From: Veillonella sp. KGMB01456
GTDB lineage: Bacteria; Bacillota; Negativicutes; Veillonellales; Veillonellaceae
DNA length: 64,000 nucleotides
Assembly (NCBI RefSeq): GCF_023051165.1
Contig: NZ_JALKIG010000001.1
Coordinates: 62,001 to 126,000, forward strand
Reading direction: 5' to 3'
Positions 50,145 to 63,861 of this stretch are shown piece after piece. Numbering within the stretch: the first letter of the stretch is position 1; every line of letters starts with the position of its first letter. The notes under the pieces are model-generated. The model saw nothing but the letters and a program-made list of their open reading frames with translations, did no database searches and was not told the origin of the DNA. Made by a program: the position numbers and the translations under genes.

Positions 50145-51451
50145 TTGGTGGTGTACCGTATCGCGTATGGGCTAATCGGATATTAGCTGGCTCCGCCGTT
50201 TTATACGCCCTGGTTTTTGTGGGGCAGTTCTACATTACCGCTACCTGGTATGAAGCTTTATATTGGCTCGTTCAATCGGCGCTTATCGGTTCCGTGGCGG
50301 ACTGGTTTGCCGTGACTGCCTTATTCCGTAAACCGCTGGGCTTCCCGTATCATACGGCGCTCATTCCGCGCAATAAAGAGCGCATGATTTCCGGTTTGGT
50401 TAACCTCATTGAAACCCGTCTTTTGACTTTGGACCAGTGCCAGCGGGCTTTGAAGTCGGTGAAATTCGTGCCTTATATTGACGGTTATATCAAGAGTGAT
50501 AAGGGCCGTCAGTACATTCGTAAGGCATTGTGCAGTTTGCTCCATGTAGTGTGGCATAGTCGCAGTGAAAGGGAGTGGGCTGCTTGGGGTGCTGAGAAAC
50601 TTCGTTATTTCTTGCATCGCCAGTCGATTACGGGACCTTTACAGCAGTTTTTAACGGATGTTTGTAAAACCAATAAGCACGAAACTACGATTATTAAGGG
50701 CATCATGCTGCTGCAGGAAGCTCTCGATAAACCGCAAGTTTTGTTCTGGCTTACGAATACGATTGATCGTGAGATTCAGGCTCGTAAGGAAAATATTCTG
50801 TCCGCCATTCTTATTGGTGCTTCGGAAACCTTTGACATTATTAATGCCCGCGATATGGCCATGGCCATGTTGCGCGAGCTCTACATGATATTGGAGCGGT
50901 GGAAACAACCGGGCAGCACGGAGCGTCTTGTGTGGATGCAGCAGTGGCTTGGTCCTTTGCAGGAATTGGCCTATAACAGCACCGTCGGTAAAGCTATCGA
51001 CGATGTGTGGCAACGCTGGATTGACGAACAAGATTGGGAAGCTGTTTTGGAAAGTTATGTGTGTCCGTACATTCATAATGTAATCCACATGTCGGATAAA
51101 GAAGATACCTTTGAAGAAGGTACACCGGTTAATGTATTGGAACAGTCGTTACAGGAGTTGTGGGCTGTTTACAGTAAAAATCCGGAATTGGAAGCTAAAT
51201 TGGAAAACATGTGTCAGCACATGGCCGGTTATGTGTTATTGCGCAGTCATGCGCTACTGGGCGTCATTGTGCGACAGGTACTGGGCTCACTCAGCACAGA
51301 GAAGTTTATCTATTTCATCGAATCGAAAGTAGAGGATGACTTGAGCTGGATCCGTATTAACGGTGCTTTGGTAGGTGCTGTATGCGGCCTCGGCGCTTGG
51401 AGTTTCTTACACTTTATCTATGAACCGCTTTTGGCTTTGTGGGGATTATAA
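50141..51451 (+). CDS. DUF445-family membrane protein (second of pair)
   Basis: A 436-aa paralogue of the preceding protein with the same layout: an N-terminal helix (15-30), GSVADWFAVTALFRKPLGFPYHTALIPRNKERM, a long helical middle, and the C-terminal KVEDDLSWIRINGALVGAVCGLGAWSFL. GGAGGTG precedes the ATG, which overlaps the upstream stop as ATGA. Coupled expression and shared symmetry suggest the two form a hetero-oligomer at the membrane. That is inference; no function is known. Confidence 0.82.
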   Translation: MIGGVPYRVWANRILAGSAVLYALVFVGQFYITATWYEALYWLVQSALIGSVADWFAVTALFRKPLGFPYHTALIPRNKERMISGLVNLIETRLLTLDQCQRALKSVKFVPYIDGYIKSDKGRQYIRKALCSLLHVVWHSRSEREWAAWGAEKLRYFLHRQSITGPLQQFLTDVCKTNKHETTIIKGIMLLQEALDKPQVLFWLTNTIDREIQARKENILSAILIGASETFDIINARDMAMAMLRELYMILERWKQPGSTERLVWMQQWLGPLQELAYNSTVGKAIDDVWQRWIDEQDWEAVLESYVCPYIHNVIHMSDKEDTFEEGTPVNVLEQSLQELWAVYSKNPELEAKLENMCQHMAGYVLLRSHALLGVIVRQVLGSLSTEKFIYFIESKVEDDLSWIRINGALVGAVCGLGAWSFLHFIYEPLLALWGL

Positions 51452-51474
51452 GAATATTTTGTAGTGAAAAAATA

Positions 51475-51510
51475 AACGGTCTTACTTCGCTTAGGAGTGA
51501 GACCGTTTTT
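51475..51510 (+). terminator. Terminator of the DUF445 operon
   Basis: AACGGTCTTACT pairs with AGTGAGACCGTT (one G-U), followed by TTTTG. Confidence 0.85.
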
Positions 51511-51515
51511 GTTAA

Positions 51516-51549
51516 CCTAAAAAGGACCCTGTGAAGGGTCCTTTTTAGG
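51516..51549. terminator. Second, symmetric terminator between DUF445 and bioB
   Basis: A perfect 14-bp stem CCTAAAAAGGACCC (51516-51529) with 51536-51549. The A-run on one arm gives a T-run on either strand, so it may serve both convergent units. Confidence 0.75.
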
Positions 51550-51699
51550 TTGTAATATTGTAGCGTGTTTGAAGAAAGTTAATGAAAAATTTTTTATAAA
51601 CATTCATTGCCGGAGATGAAGTTAGTTGTCAGCTTGTCACTGATGAAGTGGGGTGGCAAACTGTTGTGATGAAGTTGCCGGCAATGAAGTGTTAACGAA

Positions 51700-52725
51700 T
51701 TAAGCCTGAGTCTGAATAGGTTGAGGCGCGGTGCGTTCCAAATGCAAGTCTTCAATCATCTGTAAGTCTTGGAGTGGGGAACGACCATCGGTGGTTAAGT
51801 AACCGCCTACCATGATACCGTTGAGACCGCCGGATAATGCTAAGGCCTGTAAGTCGCGGAGGTTAACTTCACGACCGCCGGCTGTACGAATCTGTGCATG
51901 TGGCAATACGAAACGGAACATGGCGAAAGTACGTAAAATTTCCAATGGAGGCAATGGTTTGTTGTGTTCAAATGGAGTGCCTTTGATTGGATTCAAAATA
52001 TTGAGCGGCACGGAATCGATGCCGAGACGTTTTAATTCATAAGCCATTTCAACGCGTTGTTCCAAGGTTTCATTGAGACCGAGGATACCGCCGGAGCATA
52101 CGCGGATGCCTGCTTTTTTAGCGTTTTCAATGGTGGACATTTTGTCAGCAAAGTTGTGAGTGCTGCAAATGTTAGGGAAGTTGCTTGGTGCCGTTTCGAT
52201 ATTGGAATGGTAACGAGTTACACCGATAGCTTTCAACTGAACAGCCTGTTCGTAAGTAAGAAGACCTAAGGAACAGCAAATTTCAAGACCTGTTTCTTCG
52301 TGAATACGACGAAGAGCACTCAAAATCTGTTCAAATTCTTTAGGATTGTTGGTGTTACGACCGCTGGTTACGATGGAGAAGCGGATAGCACCGGCTTCTT
52401 TTGCTTTACGAGCGTGTTCAACGATATCTTCTTCGCTCATAAACGGATATACGGTAACGCCTGTTTCGTGATGAGCCGATTGGGCGCAGAATTTACAGTT
52501 TTCAGGGCATTTGCCGGAACGTGCGTTAACAATCGCACAAAGGTCAACTTCGTTGCCGCTGAATTTTTGACGAATTTTATCGGCCATAGCCAATAAAATC
52601 ATTGTATCTTCGTCGGAAACATGAATTAATTCTTCAGCTTCCTTTGGCGTGATTTCACCACCATCTAAGATGCGTTGGGCGTACGCAATAATTTCTTCAT
52701 AGCCAATAGTTTGTTTTGTTGTCAT
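51700..52725 (-). CDS. bioB: Biotin synthase
   Basis: Radical SAM enzyme of 341 aa that inserts sulfur into dethiobiotin, the last biotin step. The [4Fe-4S] motif is GKCPENCKFCAQS with Cys73, Cys77 and Cys80; IVTSGR, ICCSLGLL, YHSNIETAP and RTAGGREVNLRD match BioB, including the Arg and Cys residues of the second cluster. GAGGTG precedes the ATG. Two BirA-type boxes lie upstream. bioA and bioD, needed between BioF and BioB, are not in the window. Confidence 0.96.
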   Translation of the reverse strand: MTTKQTIGYEEIIAYAQRILDGGEITPKEAEELIHVSDEDTMILLAMADKIRQKFSGNEVDLCAIVNARSGKCPENCKFCAQSAHHETGVTVYPFMSEEDIVEHARKAKEAGAIRFSIVTSGRNTNNPKEFEQILSALRRIHEETGLEICCSLGLLTYEQAVQLKAIGVTRYHSNIETAPSNFPNICSTHNFADKMSTIENAKKAGIRVCSGGILGLNETLEQRVEMAYELKRLGIDSVPLNILNPIKGTPFEHNKPLPPLEILRTFAMFRFVLPHAQIRTAGGREVNLRDLQALALSGGLNGIMVGGYLTTDGRSPLQDLQMIEDLHLERTAPQPIQTQA

Positions 52726-52819
52726 GAACCTACACCTCTGTATTTCTTTAGTTTATCCCGCTCTACCTGGGAGCTTCGGCTGTGGGTCTACTTGATATTA
52801 ACCATTAGCCGTTGCCTAT

Positions 52820-52848
52820 ATTATACGAACATGATTTAAGATAGTCAA
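52820..52848 (-). promoter_or_regulatory. bioB promoter
   Basis: On the minus strand, TTGACT (52843-52848), a 17-bp spacer and TATAAT (52820-52825). The -35 lies inside the first BirA box. Confidence 0.75.
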
Positions 52849-52903
52849 CCATGAATTTTAATCATAGTTAACAATAACCGAAAATTATAAATATGGTTAA
52901 CAA
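52842..52903. promoter_or_regulatory. Two tandem BirA-type boxes
   Basis: Box 1 is TAGTCAACC-N15-AGTTAACAA (52842-52874). Box 2 is ACAATAACC-N15-GGTTAACAA (52871-52903), with a weak left half. The boxes are offset by 29 bp. They lie between bioB and the divergent MocR gene. Confidence 0.7.
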
Positions 52904-52950
52904 TTGTAATGTCAGTTTGTAAAAAATTTACAAAAAATGGATAGGACAGA

Positions 52951-52979
52951 TTACCATTTTCAAGAGGCTGTGATAAAAT
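52951..52979 (+). promoter_or_regulatory. Promoter of the MocR gene
   Basis: TTACCA (52951-52956), a 17-bp spacer and TAAAAT (52974-52979). Confidence 0.55.
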
Positions 52980-53040
52980 AAGAAGTAATGTAGTAAGTAT
53001 TGTTTTACACGGCTTAAAAGTCGGTGAGGGGGCGAGGCAT

Positions 53041-54543
53041 CTGTTAACAATTGAACGTAAAAGTGTCACGCCTTTATATGAACAGATTTATCAATACCTT
53101 AAATCTCGAATTGAGCACGGACAATATGCGGCCGGTTCCCGTTTACCGTCGGTTCGTTCCTTAGCCGGTGAAGTGGGAGTAAGCAAGATTACGGTGGAAC
53201 AGGCCTATTTGCAGTTGGCCGCGGAAGGCTATATTAAGGCTCATGATCGCTCGCCCTATGAAGTGTTGCCTTTGCCGATTTTATTGGACAACGGCTCTCA
53301 TTTTGCAAAGAGCCATGAATTGAGTGGCACCGATGCCGAGGTTGACAATATTTTGAATGAAAAGGCAGCCGAAGCGGACATAAGCGGTGTGAGTCAAAAC
53401 GGAACTCGGATGGAGCTTACAAGGTTAGCCAATCAAAGGGAACTAACTGCTAAAGCAACACAGGCCGTGCCCATTCGCTATAATTTTGCTACCGGTGCCA
53501 TGGATCCGGAGGGTTTTGACTATACGCGGTGGAAGCGATATATCGGTTATATCTTGCGTGAACCGGAACGGCTTTTGGCCTACGGCCACCCGCAAGGGGA
53601 ACCGGAACTGCGGGCTGAGCTGGCGAAGTATTTGAATAATGCCCGCGCTGTGCGTACCACGGTGGATCATATTATTATCGGCAGCGGTACGCAGGCTATG
53701 GTCATGATGCTGGCAGCCCTTTTAAAACGTGCCGGCCTCACCACGGTGGCCGTTGATGCCAGTGTTATCATCGGGGTAACGCATATTTTTAACAATTACG
53801 GATTTACCGTTATCACCGTGGACCAGCATAGTGAGACCTTGTTGGCAGACCTATATAAAGCCGGTGTGGAAGCCTTGTACTGCACGCCGTCTCATGGCGA
53901 TAGGCAAGGCCGAGTCATGAGTGTAGGCCGACGCAAGGAATTGTTACACTGGGCGGCGGAGCAAAACAGTTATCTCATTGAAGATGATTATGACAGCGAA
54001 CTTCGCTATTACGGACGGCCCATTTCGTCCTTGCAGGGGATGGCCACGACGGAGCGGGTTATCTATTTGGGGACCCCGTCAAAAGTGTTGCCCCCATCTA
54101 TTCGCATTAGTTACATGGTTTTGCCACCGGTGCTGTGGAGCGATTTTTTAACCTATCGCACATCGTATCGGCAAAGCGCCGGTGTGATGGAGCAGCTCGT
54201 ATGGGCGCGTTATATTAAGGATGGCGAGTGGTCCAAACAAATTCGTCGTTTGCGTAAGCACTATGCGGATAAAAGTAAGGTTTTAGCGGCACAGTTGCAG
54301 CAAACATTTGGCGATACCGTTAAAGTATATCTGCCGGAAGGCGGTGTTTATATAGGTCTTACGATTTTTACGGATAAGGGAGCGGACGCTCTTTTGCAAA
54401 AAGCCCGTGAGGCCGGTTGTGATGTGCGCATTGAAGCGGACGGCGATGACGAAGTCCGTTGTCTGTTGTCATTCAGTGCGATTCCGACCAACGAATTGGA
54501 AGCGGCCGTAAAAGAACTGGGCAACGCTTGGAAAGGAATGTGA
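53041..54543 (+). CDS. MocR-type GntR/aminotransferase regulator, apparent CTG start
   Basis: A 500-aa regulator. An N-terminal GntR winged HTH (about 10-75: PLYEQIYQYLKSRIEHG...SRLPSVRSLAGEVGVSKITVEQAYLQL) is joined by a linker to a fold type I aminotransferase-like domain with the PLP-lysine segment GTPSKVLPPSIRISY. The HTH is complete only if translation starts near CTG 53041, about 9 nt after GAGGGGG; the first in-frame ATG/GTG-type codon, GTG 53173, would cut it. MocR proteins sense PLP or amino compounds. Divergence from bioB suggests a link to biotin or PLP metabolism, which is inference. Confidence 0.83.
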   Translation: MLTIERKSVTPLYEQIYQYLKSRIEHGQYAAGSRLPSVRSLAGEVGVSKITVEQAYLQLAAEGYIKAHDRSPYEVLPLPILLDNGSHFAKSHELSGTDAEVDNILNEKAAEADISGVSQNGTRMELTRLANQRELTAKATQAVPIRYNFATGAMDPEGFDYTRWKRYIGYILREPERLLAYGHPQGEPELRAELAKYLNNARAVRTTVDHIIIGSGTQAMVMMLAALLKRAGLTTVAVDASVIIGVTHIFNNYGFTVITVDQHSETLLADLYKAGVEALYCTPSHGDRQGRVMSVGRRKELLHWAAEQNSYLIEDDYDSELRYYGRPISSLQGMATTERVIYLGTPSKVLPPSIRISYMVLPPVLWSDFLTYRTSYRQSAGVMEQLVWARYIKDGEWSKQIRRLRKHYADKSKVLAAQLQQTFGDTVKVYLPEGGVYIGLTIFTDKGADALLQKAREAGCDVRIEADGDDEVRCLLSFSAIPTNELEAAVKELGNAWKGM

Positions 54544-54544
54544 G

Positions 54545-55813
54545 ATGATACCATTTCGCTTTATACAATGCGGAGACCTTCACTTGGGGACTCCTTTTAA
54601 ATATTTGAAATCATTAGGTAAGCAAGTGGACGAAGCAGTCAATCGTGCTACCTATCAGTCGTTTACGAATATTGTGGATTTTGCCATCGAGCAGCAGGTG
54701 CACGCCGTGCTGATTACGGGCGATATTTATGATAGTGAAAAACATAATTTGGAAGCACAGGTACGTTTTGCCTATGAATGCGAACGCCTTAGCGAACATA
54801 AGATTCCCGTATTTTTAGTACAGGGCAATCATGATCCGGCGGAAAGTTGGGCGGCCAAAATAAGCTTGCCAAGTTCCGTGTATGTGTTCAGCGCCACTAA
54901 GAGTGAGCGTCAACCTTTATATGTGAAAAACAAGGTGGCTGCGTATATCTACGGCATCAGTACGAGCAATCAAAACCGGGCCGACAATGTGGCACAGCAA
55001 TTGAAACCTTGGTCGGACGATCCTTTCTCCATTGGGATTTTTCACGGTACCGTAGGCTCAGCGGTTGAGCACGAAACGGTGGGCCCCACTACGCTGGGGG
55101 AATTGACGGCGTCGCCGATGAACTATTGGGCTGTCGGGCATATTCATAAACGGCAGGTATTAAACGAAACGCCTTATGTGGTGTATGCCGGGAATATTCA
55201 AGGCCTTCATAAAATAGAATTGGGTCCTAAAGGTTGCTACTTGGTTGATGTGACCGCCAAGGGTCGTGTGACTCTGCAGTTTCACGAAACGGCGCCCATT
55301 CGCTTTGAGCAGGTAACCATAGATATTGGCGCGCTGGGCAGTACCGGCGATATGGTGGAAATGATTCGCCATAAGAAGGAAATGCTGCGTAAATTGAAAA
55401 AGCAGGTACTCCTCGAAATTGTGCTCACCGGCGAAGGGGCCTTGTATAAACTTTGCAGTCAAGACGAAGTGCGCCAAACTTGGCTTGAAATGGCGCAGGC
55501 GGAAGAACGTAATAAGTTTAATTTCGTCATGCCTTTCAGTATCGTGGACCGCACGCGGGGTGTAACGGACTGGACGGCGCGCCGTGAAATGGAAGATATG
55601 GTAGGCGACTATTTGCGCAGTTATGATACAATCGCCAAACTGCCGGCCGTAGAGTGCGCTTCCACGATTCGCAATCTCATTGCGGAACGGCCGGAAAGTA
55701 AAAGGCTCGGTATGTATCAGGAACTGTTGACAGATGATGTTTTATTAGACGCATTGCGACGAGCGGAAGCGGAAGGTGCTCGTTGCCTCATGGGAGATAC
55801 GGATGAGGATTAA
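54545..55813 (+). CDS. SbcD/YhaO-like DNA repair exonuclease
   Basis: A 422-aa Mre11/SbcD-family calcineurin-like phosphoesterase. The metal motifs are in order: CGDLHLG (Asp11, His13), ITGDIYD, VQGNHDP, IGIFHG and AVGHIHKRQ. The C-terminal 170 residues are a capping and ATPase-binding region. The ATG is 1 nt after the MocR stop, and its end overlaps the ATPase gene by 11 bp. The pair matches Bacillus YhaO-YhaN and the SbcDC/Mre11-Rad50 arrangement, so it likely processes DNA ends or hairpins. Confidence 0.88.
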   Translation: MIPFRFIQCGDLHLGTPFKYLKSLGKQVDEAVNRATYQSFTNIVDFAIEQQVHAVLITGDIYDSEKHNLEAQVRFAYECERLSEHKIPVFLVQGNHDPAESWAAKISLPSSVYVFSATKSERQPLYVKNKVAAYIYGISTSNQNRADNVAQQLKPWSDDPFSIGIFHGTVGSAVEHETVGPTTLGELTASPMNYWAVGHIHKRQVLNETPYVVYAGNIQGLHKIELGPKGCYLVDVTAKGRVTLQFHETAPIRFEQVTIDIGALGSTGDMVEMIRHKKEMLRKLKKQVLLEIVLTGEGALYKLCSQDEVRQTWLEMAQAEERNKFNFVMPFSIVDRTRGVTDWTARREMEDMVGDYLRSYDTIAKLPAVECASTIRNLIAERPESKRLGMYQELLTDDVLLDALRRAEAEGARCLMGDTDED

Positions 55814-58703
55814 GGAAATATATATTAAGGAATTTGGCCCTTATCATGAATGGTCGTTCACACCGGCCGGTGAAGGGGTACAAGTTATTTACGGTCCCAA
55901 CGAAAGCGGCAAGACCTCCTTATTGGAAGCCTTTCGCTTTTTGTTGTTTGGTAAAAAAAGTAAAACTTACGGCTACGGCTCGGGCTATCTTGTGGTAGAA
56001 CGGGAGGGCGTGTCCTATCATATCGGCCGGGACGGCAAAAAGCTTAATTTCTATCCGTTAGGCAAAGGTCCGATTTCGGAAGAACCGGCGGCTCTATGGT
56101 GGCATGGTCTCGACAAAAAGACCTATGATAGAATTTTTGCCATTACCGTTGATGAATTGCAAGGTGCGGATGTGCTGGCCGAAGTGGAAGTGCGAGCTCG
56201 CTTCTTCGGCGGCGAGGGTGGTGAGCGCCTCAGCACGGCCGTGAAGGATATTGAAAAAGCCTCCTCCGATTTACTGGTTGCTTCGGCGAACGGGAAGCGG
56301 AAAATCAATGTGCTCATGGAGCGGTTGAAACAGCTGCGTGAAAAGATGGCAGACCTCGGCAAGAATGAAGAGGCGTATACGGCGTACCAACAGGAGTTGG
56401 ACGGCATCGCCACGACGGAAAAGGAATTGCAGGAGCGCCTTAAAGAATGGCAAGATTACGGTAAAGACGTGGACCTTGTATTGCGTGCCTGGGATGTATA
56501 TAAACGGGCGGAACATGCGAAAGAGCAGATGAATACCTATGCGGTTACGGATTTGCTTGAAAAAGACGCTTTCTATGAACTGGACGAAAAGATTACGGAA
56601 TGTCGTAATAATATGAAGCTCTGGAGCGGTAAGGAAGCGGGTCTCGTGCCGGAAAACTTTGCGCCCGATTCTTTGGTAGGCGTTTACAGTCAAGAGATTG
56701 AAAACCTGTTCCAAGAATTAGGTCAGTGGACGCAACTTCAAAAAGATTGCGAACAAGGGCGTAACTACCTGAAACGAGTTAAAGAACAGTTGGATTTGTC
56801 ACGTACTTTGCATAATGCTTGGCGGGCGGATGCAGAAATGCCGGAAAAAGTGGATTGGGCAACCGGTGAAAAACTGGCCCGTGAACTTCGCAGCGCCCAA
56901 GACAATTATTTGAATTGGCAAGGCCGTAAACCGGTTGAGCCGGCAGACATTGCCAACTCCACGGTGAAAGACGAAGAAAATTCCCTGAAGGAATTGGAAG
57001 CCGGCATGGCCCAATTGAAACAGGCCTTTACGGAGTATGAAAACAGCATAGCTAAGGAAAATGAACTCAACCAAAGTGGCCCGTCACCTTTATATCGCTA
57101 TGGCGCCATCGCACTCATTGTTATTGGCATTGTCCTCATGATGGTGCTTCCCGATATAGGCCTTTGGGCAGGCATTCTTTGCTTCCTTTTAGCAGCGGGT
57201 GCTTTTGGCTATGGTTGGCAGCAAGGCCGCAAATTTACGGGCCTTCGCGAAGCAGCTTTGCACCAGCGTGAACGCTGGGACGAGCTGGTAAAAGCCATGG
57301 CTCGTGATTTGGAATTACCGGAACCCAAAACAGCGGCCGATATTAAGGATTTGGAAGATTCGGTAGCGGCTAAACGGGCGGCTTTCAGTAATCAGAATTT
57401 AATCTTGGCTAAAATTCACAGCTATGAACAGGTACATAATCAGTGGCTGGAAGAAGGTAAAAAATTGGAAGCCGCCGGTAATGCGGCCATGGAAGCTTGG
57501 CAACGTTGGTTACCGGAAGGGGCCAGCCGTGTTTTGACGGACAATCAATTCTTTGCCCTCAAACAGGAATACGATACGTATATGGAAGATTTCAACCAGT
57601 ATAAAGATTATGAAAAACGCTTGGCAGAACATGAGGCAACCCTTAAGGATATTGAATCTCGTTGCGCGGCTTTGTGGGAAAAATTGGAACTGGATATTCC
57701 GGTTACGCCGATTGAATTGCGTCGTGTTTATAATCTTTTGAAATCCCATCGTCAAAACCAGGTCCGTTGGGAACAAAAAGAATCACAGCGTCGCAATTAT
57801 CATGAAGAATATGAGCAGTGGAGCCGCCAAGAAAAGGCACTGTTGTTGGAACAGCAAGAGTTTTTACAAAAGACCGGGGTCGCTACGGCCGGCGAATATC
57901 GTCAGCGTTTATTGTTGCAAGATCAATATGTGCAGTGGCAAAAAGTGTACGAACAGAGCCGTGATCAATTGGCCTTGTTTGCTCCGAAGAAAGACGGTCA
58001 GGAAGCTTTGTATCGTCGTTTGAAATCGGGCAATAAAGAAAAGTGGCAGACCGAAGCGGAACGAAGCCATTCGGAAATGGCGGCCTTGCAAAAACGTTTA
58101 GCTGCTTTGTATGAAAAACGCGGCCAGATTCAGGAAGCAATGCGCACCTTATCACAGGATAAGGCTCTGTCCTTGGCGCTGCAGGAAGAACAACAGTTGG
58201 AAGGGGAATTGCAGGAAGCGTTGACAGCCTGGGCGACCCAAGTTTTGGTAAGCCATTTCATGGAACTGGCACAGATGGACTATGAAAAAGACCGTCAGCC
58301 GGAAGCTATGGCGAAGGCTTCGAAATATTTGTCTTTGATGACAGACGGCAAATATACTTTACAATTGGGGGACAGCACGGCCAATGTGGAAGCGGTGCTC
58401 ACATCCGATGAAGTGGTACCGACGGAGCGTTGGAGCAGCGGCATGGGCGATCAGGTATACCTCGCCTTGCGCCTCAGCTTGGCCAGCGTGTTTGCACAGC
58501 GCGTGGAATCATTGCCGATTATTTTGGATGACATTTTGTTGCGCTTCGATGAAGGTCGACAAAATGCGGCCTTGAAGCTATTGGCTCATATTGGCCAAAG
58601 TGAACAAATTTTGATCTTTACCTGTCAGCAGGGCACGGCGGAACGCAGTGCGCAGCTCGATGGCGTGAGCGTGTACGACTTGTCGACCCGCGAAGCCATG
58701 TAG
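55803..58703 (+). CDS. YhaN-like Rad50/SMC-type ATPase
   Basis: A 966-aa partner of the nuclease. An N-terminal Walker A GPNESGKTSLL (31-41) is followed by long coiled coils, and the C-terminal signature ERWSSGMGDQVYLALRLSLA and Walker B LPIILDDILLRFDE complete the ATPase head. Midway (about 430-475) two membrane-spanning stretches interrupt the coil, as in YhaN, and no zinc hook is seen. ATG 55803 has GGGAG 6 nt before it; the frame open to 55776 is not needed. The complex may work at the membrane. Confidence 0.88.
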   Translation: MRIKEIYIKEFGPYHEWSFTPAGEGVQVIYGPNESGKTSLLEAFRFLLFGKKSKTYGYGSGYLVVEREGVSYHIGRDGKKLNFYPLGKGPISEEPAALWWHGLDKKTYDRIFAITVDELQGADVLAEVEVRARFFGGEGGERLSTAVKDIEKASSDLLVASANGKRKINVLMERLKQLREKMADLGKNEEAYTAYQQELDGIATTEKELQERLKEWQDYGKDVDLVLRAWDVYKRAEHAKEQMNTYAVTDLLEKDAFYELDEKITECRNNMKLWSGKEAGLVPENFAPDSLVGVYSQEIENLFQELGQWTQLQKDCEQGRNYLKRVKEQLDLSRTLHNAWRADAEMPEKVDWATGEKLARELRSAQDNYLNWQGRKPVEPADIANSTVKDEENSLKELEAGMAQLKQAFTEYENSIAKENELNQSGPSPLYRYGAIALIVIGIVLMMVLPDIGLWAGILCFLLAAGAFGYGWQQGRKFTGLREAALHQRERWDELVKAMARDLELPEPKTAADIKDLEDSVAAKRAAFSNQNLILAKIHSYEQVHNQWLEEGKKLEAAGNAAMEAWQRWLPEGASRVLTDNQFFALKQEYDTYMEDFNQYKDYEKRLAEHEATLKDIESRCAALWEKLELDIPVTPIELRRVYNLLKSHRQNQVRWEQKESQRRNYHEEYEQWSRQEKALLLEQQEFLQKTGVATAGEYRQRLLLQDQYVQWQKVYEQSRDQLALFAPKKDGQEALYRRLKSGNKEKWQTEAERSHSEMAALQKRLAALYEKRGQIQEAMRTLSQDKALSLALQEEQQLEGELQEALTAWATQVLVSHFMELAQMDYEKDRQPEAMAKASKYLSLMTDGKYTLQLGDSTANVEAVLTSDEVVPTERWSSGMGDQVYLALRLSLASVFAQRVESLPIILDDILLRFDEGRQNAALKLLAHIGQSEQILIFTCQQGTAERSAQLDGVSVYDLSTREAM

Positions 58704-59036
58704 GTGAATAGAACAAAATGTAAATTTATAAACTGAAATAGATTAAAAATACAGGAAGTTATCATTTGACGAGCTGTATGGAAAATCTGAAAACCTCTCT
58801 GAAAATAATTCAGAGAGGTTTTTTGTATTTAAAAGTACCTTGTATACATGAGATTAATGCACAGTATGTATGGCATATTGCTATATGATTTTTTTTGACA
58901 ATAGGTATATAATAGAAACAATCTATTTTCTATAGAATGGATATAAGGCGTATAATCATAGATTGTTAGACGTTGGTACAGGCTAATAGCGATTCCCGGC
59001 GGAGCTATTTGATATAGCTTTGGGGAGGCTGTGGGC
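58704..59036. other. Terminator and leader region before gltB
   Basis: Holds the terminator at 58791-58824, a promoter-like area (TTGACA and TATAAT strings around 58,895-58,912, too close to form one promoter), and alternative hairpins AATAGC/GCTATT and AGCTAT/ATAGCT around 58,984-59,020. These structures directly precede a possible leader ORF. Confidence 0.45.
58791..58824 (+). terminator. Terminator of the mocR-yhaO-yhaN unit
   Basis: AAACCTCTCTGAA pairs with TTCAGAGAGGTTT around a short loop, followed by a T-run to 58,824. Confidence 0.9.
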
Positions 59037-59117
59037 ATGAACTCGTTGGACGAAAGTGATTGTCTTAATATAGAAATAGCAATTGCCCGTGCTAGGGCAG
59101 CTAAAGAGAGAGTATAG
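59037..59117 (+). CDS. Possible 26-aa leader peptide of gltB
   Basis: A 26-codon frame with an excellent ribosome site (GGGGAGG, 9 nt before the ATG) ends 22 nt before gltB. The peptide is acidic at the start (MNSLDESD) and Ala/Arg-rich after (IAIARARAAKERV), helical in character. The position and ribosome site suggest a regulatory leader or a genuine small protein. No homologue is known to me. Confidence 0.4.
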   Translation: MNSLDESDCLNIEIAIARARAAKERV

Positions 59118-59139
59118 GGTTTGGAAGGAGCAAGGGCTT

Positions 59140-63774
<4,635 letters not shown>

Positions 63775-63777
63775 CAT

Positions 63778-63861
63778 GTAAGTAACGTTGTAAAAAGCGT
63801 TGTAAGTAGTATTGTAAGCAGCGTTGCAAGTAGCATTGCAAGTATCGTTGTAAGTCGTATC
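63778..63861. repeat. Seven 12-bp tandem repeats after gltB
   Basis: Head-to-tail units of consensus GTAAGTAGCGTT (variants GTAAGTAACGTT, GTAAAAAGCGTT, GCAAGTAGCATT, among others) start 4 nt after the gltB stop. The remaining 63,862-64,000 has an A+T-rich hairpin-like stretch (GAGTTTT/AAAACTC near 63,930) and no gene. Confidence 0.9.
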
